DNA of 64,000 nucleotides from Acidimicrobiaceae bacterium (GTDB taxonomy: Bacteria > Actinomycetota > Acidimicrobiia > Acidimicrobiales > Ilumatobacteraceae), in NCBI GenBank assembly GCA_020637295.1, contig JACJWF010000001.1, forward strand, positions 186,001-250,000, read 5' to 3'. Both the position numbers and the translations under genes were made by a program. The notes beneath the pieces were generated by a model. That model did no database searches, had not been told where the DNA came from, and worked only from the letters and a program-made list of their open reading frames with translations. Position 1 is the first letter of the stretch; every line of letters starts with the position of its first letter. Shown here one piece after another: positions 58,541 through 64,000 of this stretch.

Positions 58541-60014
58541 TCTCCTCCAGCGCCAGGTGGGCGGTCTCCGGGTAGCCGAGGACAGCGATCCCGGCGGCCA
58601 CCAGCTGGCCGACCGCCATCACCGCCATCAGCGTGCCGAACGACGCACCGTGGTCTCGCCACGCGCCCACGGCCAGGATGCCGAGCGAGCCGGACAGCAG
58701 CGCGGCAGCGGTGATCAGGCCGTTGGCGCCGCCCCGGTTGCCCGTGGGGAACAGTTCGGCGCGGTAGACGGCGTAGGCCGGGTAGGCCAGCGACGCGGTG
58801 ATGCTGCCGGCCAGCGCGCACCCCCACATCCACGGCCCGGACACCCTGAACGCGAGCACGAGGAACAGGGTGGACACCGGGGTGCAGACCATGATCAGGC
58901 GGCGCCGGCCGATCATGTCGGCCAGCCGCCCGCCGAGCACCAGCCCCAGCGAGGCAGGGGTGCCGGTGGCGAGGGTGAAGAGGGTGGTGGCGCTGCCGGA
59001 GTAGCCGCGGATGTCCTCCAGGTAGGCGTTCTGGAAGAACGACGCAGGCGCGACGAAGAGGTTGGCGGTGATCGCCACGCCGACGATCAGCGCCAGCCGG
59101 CGGCGGTCCATCGGCGGCTGGATGCGGTGGACGGTCTGGAACCGGCGGGTCTCGTCCAGGTGACGGCCGAGGTGCAGGCCGATGGGCAGCAGCAGCAGCG
59201 CCAGCGCGTAGGCCAGGCGCCAGCCGTCCGGCCCGATGTCGCGCAGCGGCAGAGCCGACACCGCCATGCCGGCCCCCATCCCGGCGGCGAGTGCCAGCAC
59301 GCTGAGCGCATACGCCCTGCTGTTGCGCGGCATCTCCTCTGCCGCTGCCACCCCCGCCAGCAGGCCGAGCGCGATCCCCAATGGCCGGGCCACCGTCTGC
59401 GAGGCGGTGAGGAACCAGAACGAGGGGCTGAGCGCGCCGACGGCACAGCCCAGCGGGGTCAGCCAGGCCAGCAGGATGATCATCCGCCTGCGGCCCGTGC
59501 GGTCTGCCAGGAAGGCGAACGGCAGCGAGATCAGCACGCCGACACGGACGATGGCGCCGCCCTGGCCGAGGCCGCGGTCGCTGATGCCGAAGGCGGTGGC
59601 GGCGGCGTTGGCCGTCTGGGTGTAGAGCGTGTTGGCGAACGCGGCGCTGGCCGCCGCCAGTGCCAGCAGCGCGAGGGCGCGGACCTGGCGCTCGTTGAGC
59701 TGGTCGGGTGGGGCCCACCACGGCGACCGGCCGCCGGGGGCACGGCGGTGGCGCACCGCCCGGCGCACCGGGAGGGCGAACAGGGCCCCGAACACGGGGA
59801 TGTCCAGCCGGTAGGTGACGGTCTCGGTGACCGTGCCGTCGGGCGCGGTGGTGACGGCGCGCCGGTAGCGGTGGAACGGGCCATGGGCCTGAGTGAACGT
59901 GCCGTCCCCGGCGGCCGCCTCGCGGAGCAGGTCGTCCCTCGGCGTGGCCGCAGTGGCGGCGCCGGGGGTGCCCGGGGCCCACGTCGAGGTGACGATGCAG
60001 TCTCGGCGGGGCAC
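58506..60014 (-). CDS. MFS transporter with an N-terminal soluble extension
   Basis: A 502-residue transporter. Residues 1-95 are a soluble extension (including FHRYRRAVTTAPDGTVTETVTYRLDIPVF), unusual for this superfamily. Twelve segments follow, with the motif ADRTGRRRMIIL in the 2-3 loop and a second G-R-R-R (GGRLADMIGRRRLIMV) in the 8-9 loop, as in sugar/metabolite:H+ symporters. The GTG at 60014 is fixed by TAGCCT 7 nt upstream, which supports the long form. Its 3' end overlaps the convergent hydrolase gene by 35 bp. Confidence 0.82.
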   Translation of the reverse strand: MPRRDCIVTSTWAPGTPGAATAATPRDDLLREAAAGDGTFTQAHGPFHRYRRAVTTAPDGTVTETVTYRLDIPVFGALFALPVRRAVRHRRAPGGRSPWWAPPDQLNERQVRALALLALAAASAAFANTLYTQTANAAATAFGISDRGLGQGGAIVRVGVLISLPFAFLADRTGRRRMIILLAWLTPLGCAVGALSPSFWFLTASQTVARPLGIALGLLAGVAAAEEMPRNSRAYALSVLALAAGMGAGMAVSALPLRDIGPDGWRLAYALALLLLPIGLHLGRHLDETRRFQTVHRIQPPMDRRRLALIVGVAITANLFVAPASFFQNAYLEDIRGYSGSATTLFTLATGTPASLGLVLGGRLADMIGRRRLIMVCTPVSTLFLVLAFRVSGPWMWGCALAGSITASLAYPAYAVYRAELFPTGNRGGANGLITAAALLSGSLGILAVGAWRDHGASFGTLMAVMAVGQLVAAGIAVLGYPETAHLALEEINPGDPAIAEE

Positions 60015-60021
60015 CCGGGCG

Positions 60022-60027
60022 AGGCTA
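60022..60027 (-). promoter_or_regulatory. Leaderless -10 element of the MFS gene at 58506-60014
   Basis: TAGCCT on the minus strand, exactly 7 nt before the GTG at 60014. Confidence 0.58.
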
Positions 60028-60088
60028 GCGGCGGGTGACGTATGGCCGGTCCGCGAGCAGGGCCCGCCGGCGGCATACTGGTCGACCT

Positions 60089-61381
60089 ATGCACGACGAG
60101 GACCGCATCATCGTCCGCCACGGTGGGCCGCTGCGCGGCGAGGTCGTCATCCCCGGCGCCAAGAACGCCGTGCTCAAGCTGATGGCCGCCACCCTGCTGG
60201 CCGACGGGGAGTACGTGCTGCGCAACGTCCCCGCCATCGCCGACGTCGGGATCATGAGCGACCTGCTCATGTCCATCGGTGTCACCAGCACCTGGGAGGG
60301 GCCGGGGCGGCTGAGGATGGTCAACGCCGGTCAGCTGCGCCCCGTCGCCCCGTACGAGCTGGTGGAGCGGATCAGGGCCAGCATCAACGTGCTCGGCCCG
60401 CTGCTGGGCCGTTGCGGCCATGTGGAGCTGTCGTTGCCGGGTGGCGACGACTTCGGCAGCCGCCCGATCGACATGCACCTGAAGGGCCTGGAGGCCATGG
60501 GTGCCACGTTCGAGCTGCGGCACGGGGTGGTGGAGGCCACTGCGGAGCGCCTGCACGGGGCGGAGATCACGCTGGAGTTCCCCAGCGTCGGGGCCACGGA
60601 GAACATCCTCACCGCCGCCGTGTTCGCCAAGGGCACGACGGTCATCGACAATGCGGCGCGAGAGCCGGAGATCGCCGACCTCTGCCAGTTCCTCGTGGGG
60701 ATGGGCGCCCAGTTCGAAGGAATCGGCTCCAGCACCCTGGTGATCCACGGCGTGGAGCGCCACGAGCTGCACAGCACCGACCATGCCGTCGTCGCCGACC
60801 GGATCCAGGCCGCCACCTACCTCGCCGCGACGGCGGTCAGCGGCGGCGAGGTGGTGCTGCGCGGTGCCCGCGCCGACCACATGGAGATGCTGCTGCGCCG
60901 GTTCCGCGACATGGGCCTCACCATCACGTCGATCGGCGACGGCACGAACCCTGGCGACGGCCTGGCCGTGTGGGCCCAGGGGCGGTTGCACAGCATCGAC
61001 GTCGCCACCTTGCCGTACCCCGGCATCGCCACCGATTACAAGCCGCTGGTGGTCACGATGCTCACCGTGGCGGACGGGGTGGGCATCGTCACCGAGAACC
61101 TCTACCCGGGCCGCTTCCGGTACGTGGAGGAGTTGCAGCGCCTCGGCGCGGACATCCGTGCCGACGGGCATCACGCCGTCGTGCGCGGTGTGCCGCGGCT
61201 GAGCGGTGCTCCCGTGCGGGCGCCGGACATCCGTGCGGGCGCCGCGCTCGTGGTGGCCGGGTTGGCCGCGGAGGGTGAGACCAGCGTGGCCGGGGTGCAC
61301 CACGTGGACCGTGGCTACGACGACCTCGTCGGCCGCCTGGCCGCGCTGGGCGCGGACATCGAGCGTGCCTCGGCCGGCTGA
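60089..61381 (+). CDS. murA: UDP-N-acetylglucosamine 1-carboxyvinyltransferase
   Basis: A 430-residue enzyme of the EPSP-synthase fold that begins peptidoglycan synthesis by adding enolpyruvate to UDP-GlcNAc. Landmarks are the N-terminal PLRGEVVIPGAKNAVLKLMAA, VGATENILTAAV, DRIQAATYL and the C-terminal DIRAGAALVVAGLAAEG. The fosfomycin target Cys (Cys115 in E. coli) is Asp here: Asp120 in LPGGDDFGSRPID. The enzyme stays active with Asp but is expected to be fosfomycin-resistant, as in mycobacteria. The ATG at 60089 is used. Confidence 0.95.
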   Translation: MHDEDRIIVRHGGPLRGEVVIPGAKNAVLKLMAATLLADGEYVLRNVPAIADVGIMSDLLMSIGVTSTWEGPGRLRMVNAGQLRPVAPYELVERIRASINVLGPLLGRCGHVELSLPGGDDFGSRPIDMHLKGLEAMGATFELRHGVVEATAERLHGAEITLEFPSVGATENILTAAVFAKGTTVIDNAAREPEIADLCQFLVGMGAQFEGIGSSTLVIHGVERHELHSTDHAVVADRIQAATYLAATAVSGGEVVLRGARADHMEMLLRRFRDMGLTITSIGDGTNPGDGLAVWAQGRLHSIDVATLPYPGIATDYKPLVVTMLTVADGVGIVTENLYPGRFRYVEELQRLGADIRADGHHAVVRGVPRLSGAPVRAPDIRAGAALVVAGLAAEGETSVAGVHHVDRGYDDLVGRLAALGADIERASAG

Positions 61382-61408
61382 GTCGGTTGAGCCGGCTGAG
61401 CCCTGCGG

Positions 61409-61846
61409 TCAGCGCACGTGCTGGCTGGTGTCGCCGCGCACCAGTTGATGGACGGAGCGCTCCAGCCACTGCCAGTCGCCGTCCACCTGCTGGAAGCGGT
61501 CCCGGTAGATGCCGCCGAAGATCGGCTGCAGCGGTAGCACGCCCGAGACTCTCTGGAAGACGGTGACGTAGGCGCTGGCCGTTGCGGTCTGGCCGTCGTC
61601 GGCCACGTCCACCACCAGGTTCGAGGTGCAGTGCTGGGTGGCGGGCACACCGTCGTGCAGGATGACGTGATCGGCGATCCACTGGCGGGTGGCGGCGGCG
61701 CCGGGCTCGGCGCGATGCCAGCGGCCGTGCTCGAACTGGGCGGCGAACTCGTCCATCCGGCCGCTGTCGAACAGTTCGCAGTAGCGGTGGATGCGGGCGG
61801 TGAGGGTGGCGACGTGGTCGGCTCGGGTGGCGCCGTCGATGGGCAT
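61409..61846 (-). CDS. SnoaL-like/NTF2-fold protein
   Basis: A 145-residue protein of the SnoaL_4/NTF2-like type: a helix-rich start (IHRYCELFDSGRMDEFAAQF), then strands with HCTSNLVVDVADDGQTATASAYVTVF and IFGGIYRDRFQQVDGDWQW. These proteins are often small enzymes or steroid/aromatic-binding subunits. Function here is unknown. The ATG at 61846 has TAGCGT 7 nt upstream, and that hexamer overlaps the stop of the next upstream gene. Confidence 0.83.
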   Translation of the reverse strand: MPIDGATRADHVATLTARIHRYCELFDSGRMDEFAAQFEHGRWHRAEPGAAATRQWIADHVILHDGVPATQHCTSNLVVDVADDGQTATASAYVTVFQRVSGVLPLQPIFGGIYRDRFQQVDGDWQWLERSVHQLVRGDTSQHVR

Positions 61847-61853
61847 GCGGCCG

Positions 61854-61859
61854 ACGCTA
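61854..61859 (-). promoter_or_regulatory. Leaderless -10 element of the SnoaL-like gene
   Basis: TAGCGT on the minus strand, exactly 7 nt before the ATG at 61846. It contains the TAG stop of the small membrane gene at 61857-62003. Confidence 0.55.
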
Positions 61860-62003
61860 CTCGTCGCCGTCCGACCCGCCCTCGACCCGCCGCTTGGCCA
61901 GCCACATGAGGCCGCCGATCAGGAGGATCGGCCCGGCGACGAGCAGCATCTCGTCCCACCCGCCCTGGTGGGCCAGCAGCGCCGTGGCGACCGTGCCCAC
62001 CAT
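61857..62003 (-). CDS. 48-aa single-pass membrane protein
   Basis: A 48-residue protein with a short N-terminal part (MVGTVATALLAHQGGWDE), one membrane helix (MLLVAGPILLIGGLMWLA) and a charged tail (KRRVEGGSDGDE). The ATG overlaps the stop of the cupredoxin-like lipoprotein gene (TGATG), so the two are translationally coupled and may act together at the membrane. Confidence 0.62.
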   Translation of the reverse strand: MVGTVATALLAHQGGWDEMLLVAGPILLIGGLMWLAKRRVEGGSDGDE

Positions 62004-62470
62004 CACTGGACGACGATCACCACCAGCACGGCTTCGGTGACATGGCTCTCCACCTCGTAGGTGCCTGGCGTGTCGGCGGTGAAGTTGAACGTGGCCATCA
62101 CGCCGGCCGCCACTTCCTGCTCCAGGTCGATGCCGTGGATGTGGAACTCGTCGGCGGCGTCGGGGTTGGTGATGTTGAGCGTGACGTCTTCGCCGGCCTG
62201 CACATACTCCACCCGGTCCTCGCCGCTGTCCACGCCCACCACCACGTCGATCTGCACCGGGCCGTCGGGTGCCGTGGGGGCCACGGTCTCGACGGGCGCC
62301 AGGGTGCTGGGCGGCATCGTCGTGGTGGCGGCGACGGTGGTGGCGGCCGCTGCGGTGGTGGCCGTGGTGTCGGCGGTGCCGGACGACGAGTCGTCGTCGC
62401 TGCATGCGGCGGCCGTGAGCGCCAGCGCGAGCGTGGCTGTGACGAAGACGGAGGTGCGGAAGCGGTGCAT
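62003..62470 (-). CDS. Cupredoxin-like lipoprotein
   Basis: A 155-residue lipoprotein. The signal ends in lipobox TAAAC, followed by an Asp/Ser and Thr/Ala linker to about residue 65. The mature domain is a small beta-barrel of the cupredoxin type: VEYVQAGEDVTLNITNPDAADEFHIHGIDLEQEVAAG, then FNFTADTPGTYEVESH. The His of FHIHG and of VESHV could be copper ligands, but the usual Cys ligand is missing, so a type 1 copper site is doubtful. Coupled to a 48-aa membrane protein. Confidence 0.75.
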   Translation of the reverse strand: MHRFRTSVFVTATLALALTAAACSDDDSSSGTADTTATTAAAATTVAATTTMPPSTLAPVETVAPTAPDGPVQIDVVVGVDSGEDRVEYVQAGEDVTLNITNPDAADEFHIHGIDLEQEVAAGVMATFNFTADTPGTYEVESHVTEAVLVVIVVQ

Positions 62471-62535
62471 CAGGTGGCAATCCTATGGTTGGGGCTGGTT
62501 CAATGGTCGCCCGGCCCGACCCGAAAGTTCCGCCC

Positions 62536-62781
62536 ATGCGAACCCAAGTCGAAGAGACCATCGAGGTCATCCGTCCCGCGTTGCACGCCGACGGCGGCGA
62601 CATCGTGCTGCGCGACGTGGACGAGGAGAAGGGCATCGTCTACGTCTCCCTGGTCGGGGCGTGTGGCACCTGCCCCACCAGCACCGTCACCCTGAAGGCG
62701 GGGATCGAACGGATCATGAAGGATCGGATCGACGGCGTCACAGAGGTCGTCAATGTCTCGGAGAACGACGTCGAACTGTGA
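62536..62781 (+). CDS. NifU-like iron-sulfur scaffold protein (NfuA C-terminal type)
   Basis: An 81-residue Nfu domain that transfers [4Fe-4S] clusters to target proteins. TIEVIRPALHADGGDIVLRDVD and the cluster motif CGTCP in GACGTCPTSTVTLKAGIE are diagnostic. It overlaps the meaB start by 4 bp (GTGA). The ATG at 62536 fits the family N-terminus; an in-frame upstream start at 62485 would add 17 unlikely residues. Confidence 0.9.
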   Translation: MRTQVEETIEVIRPALHADGGDIVLRDVDEEKGIVYVSLVGACGTCPTSTVTLKAGIERIMKDRIDGVTEVVNVSENDVEL

Positions 62782-63740
62782 GTGTGCGCAACCTGACCGT
62801 GTCCCAACTGTTCGATGCGGCGCGAGGTGGCGACCGTGCCGCCCTTGCCCGGATGCTGTCGCTGGTGGAGCGCGGTGGTGGCGAGGCCCGCGAGATCGGC
62901 CGAGTGGTGTACCCGGCATCGGGTGCCGGTTACACGGTGGGCCTCACCGGTGCCCCGGGCGCCGGCAAGAGCACGCTCACGTCGGCCACCATCGGGCACA
63001 TCCGCTCGCTGGGTGAGGAGGTCGCCGTGCTGGCGATCGACCCGTCGTCACCGTTCACCGGCGGTGCCATCCTCGGCGACCGGGTGCGCATGCAGGACCA
63101 TGCCACCGACCCGGGCGTGTTCATCCGCTCGATGGCCACCCGCGGCCACCTCGGCGGCCTCTCGCTGGCGACGCCCGAGGCCGTCCGCCTGCTGGATGCC
63201 GTGGGCCGCCGCTGGATCCTCGTGGAGACGGTGGGTGTCGGTCAGGTGGAGGTGGAGATCGCCGGCAAGGCGGACACCACCGTGGTGGTCGTCAACCCCG
63301 GCTGGGGCGACAGCGTGCAGGCCAACAAGGCCGGCCTGATGGAGATCGCCGACGTGTTCGTCATCAACAAGGCGGATCGCAAGGGCGTGGAGGAAACCCG
63401 CCGCGACCTGGAGCAGATGCTGGAGCTCAGCGACCTGGCGCCGGATGCGTGGCGCCCGCCGATCGTGCCGGTCATCGCCATCGAGGGCAAGGGGGTGGAC
63501 GAACTGTGGTCCACCGTCCAGCGCCATCGGGCGTTCATCGAGGCCAGCGGCGAGTTGCAGCGCCGCCGGGAGTTCCGCCTGCGGGAGGAGTTGCGCGAGA
63601 TCGTCGCCCGCCGCCTGGAGTTGCGGGCCCGCGAGATCCTCAGCGGCGAGCGTTGGGCAGAGTTGCAGACCGAGGTCACCCGCCGCACGGTGGACCCCTG
63701 GTCCGCCGCCGACGAGATGCTGGACACCGTCGGCGCCTAG
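62778..63740 (+). CDS. meaB: Methylmalonyl-CoA mutase-associated GTPase MeaB
   Basis: A 320-residue G3E P-loop GTPase that protects and reloads the B12 cofactor of methylmalonyl-CoA mutase (ArgK/MeaB). Walker A GAPGAGKST (residues about 57-65), VLAIDPSSPFTGGAILGDRVRM, the G3 motif VETVGVGQVEVEIAG, and NKAD (G4). No mutase gene is in the window, but the next gene is an enoyl-CoA hydratase-like one. The GTG at 62778 is in an overlap with the NfuA-like gene; GTG 62784 is an alternative. Its TAG stop belongs to the 52-bp element. Confidence 0.92.
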   Translation: MSVRNLTVSQLFDAARGGDRAALARMLSLVERGGGEAREIGRVVYPASGAGYTVGLTGAPGAGKSTLTSATIGHIRSLGEEVAVLAIDPSSPFTGGAILGDRVRMQDHATDPGVFIRSMATRGHLGGLSLATPEAVRLLDAVGRRWILVETVGVGQVEVEIAGKADTTVVVVNPGWGDSVQANKAGLMEIADVFVINKADRKGVEETRRDLEQMLELSDLAPDAWRPPIVPVIAIEGKGVDELWSTVQRHRAFIEASGELQRRREFRLREELREIVARRLELRAREILSGERWAELQTEVTRRTVDPWSAADEMLDTVGA

Positions 63741-63788
63741 TCGGAGGGTTTCCGGTACGCCTCCGAGCACGAAACCCTCCGACTGGGT
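63737..63788. repeat. 52-bp dispersed palindromic element, copy 2
   Basis: Identical over 52 bp to 39405-39456. It again provides the TAG stop of the upstream gene (meaB, 63738-63740) and ends exactly at the first T of the TAAGGT promoter hexamer of the next gene. The same 14-bp arms and 18-nt loop are present. Confidence 0.92.
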
Positions 63789-63793
63789 AAGGT
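63788..63793 (+). promoter_or_regulatory. Leaderless -10 element of the enoyl-CoA hydratase gene
   Basis: TAAGGT, exactly 7 nt before the ATG at 63801. Its first base is the last base of the 52-bp repeat. Confidence 0.58.
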
Positions 63794-63800
63794 CCGGGGC

Positions 63801-64000
63801 ATGGGAGAGCTGGTGCTGGTGGACCGACGCGACGACGGGGTTGCGGTGGTGACGCTGAACAACCCGAAGGTCAACGCCCTGTCGCAGGAGGTGCTGGCCG
63901 AACTGGCGGAGGTCGCGGCGGACCTCACCGCGAACCCTCCGGGCGCGGTGGTCATCACCGGGGGCGAGCGGATCTTCGCCGCCGGGGCGGACATCAGCCA
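63801..64000 (+). CDS. Enoyl-CoA hydratase/isomerase family protein, N-terminal fragment
   Basis: The first 66 residues of a crotonase-fold protein; the rest lies beyond the window. VAVVTLNNPKVNALSQEVLAEL and VVITGGERIFAAGADI are the family's oxyanion-hole signatures (the A-G-A-D-I loop). It probably acts in fatty-acid or acyl-CoA metabolism. The start is fixed by the -10 element 7 nt upstream. Confidence 0.88.
   Translation, partial: MGELVLVDRRDDGVAVVTLNNPKVNALSQEVLAELAEVAADLTANPPGAVVITGGERIFAAGADIS

Overview
The window is a very GC-rich (about 70 percent by eye) actinobacterial chromosome segment. The gene order hom-thrC, rho-rpmE, prfA-prmC, rpiB-glyA-wecA, atpZ/I-B-E-F-F'-H-A-G-D-C, then murA, is the actinobacterial core order. 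Two b-type ATP synthase subunits, the DUF1800/DUF1501 pair with a triplicated C-terminal domain, many Thr-rich lipoproteins and the general style point to class Acidimicrobiia (an Ilumatobacter-like lineage). That placement is an inference; no rRNA is present. One tRNA gene (Arg, CCG) was found. No insertion sequence, prophage or CRISPR array was seen.

Layout. 0-5.7 kb: start of eno, a membrane protein, a YabN-type MazG, a SurA-like lipoprotein, a SulP anion transporter and a lipoprotein. 5.7-7.1 kb: a small self-regulated-looking cassette (45-aa protein, ribbon-helix-helix protein, DUF4097 protein) behind an 11-bp-phased operator array. 7.1-12.9 kb: a ThDP enzyme, tRNA-Arg, soxR facing a gene of unknown function, an L,D-transpeptidase and rtcB. 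13.2-20.1 kb: argS, lysA, a PemK/MazF-type toxin, an LPXTG surface protein, hom and thrC. 20.1-25.4 kb: a membrane protein, rho, a regulator facing an MFS exporter, and rpmE. 25.5-32.3 kb: DUF1800 and DUF1501 genes, a conserved hypothetical, prfA and prmC. 32.4-41.0 kb: an accessory block (lipoproteins, TerB-like protein, S9 peptidase, alcohol dehydrogenase, thioesterase, nucleoside hydrolase, thiolase-like protein) inserted between prmC and rpiB. 41.0-52.1 kb: rpiB, glyA, wecA and the complete ATP synthase operon. 52.1-64 kb: an SDR, glpX, two tiny genes, a second S9 peptidase with a DnaJ-like neighbour and a small hydrolase, an MFS transporter, murA, a SnoaL-like protein, a cupredoxin lipoprotein, an NfuA-like protein, meaB, and the start of an enoyl-CoA hydratase.

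Two patterns run through the window. First, sixteen genes carry a TAnnnT hexamer exactly 7 nt before their ATG/GTG and lack a ribosome binding site, which indicates widespread leaderless transcription and fixes many start codons. Second, intergenic gaps hold several unrelated families of long, near-perfect palindromes. Two are exact dispersed pairs: a 52-bp element at 39.4 and 63.7 kb that supplies the upstream gene's stop codon, and a 28-bp palindrome on both sides of the SDR gene. Others are tandem (13.0 and 24.9 kb). With the two paralogous 45-aa proteins and the ribbon-helix-helix operator array, these are the most interesting unexplained features.
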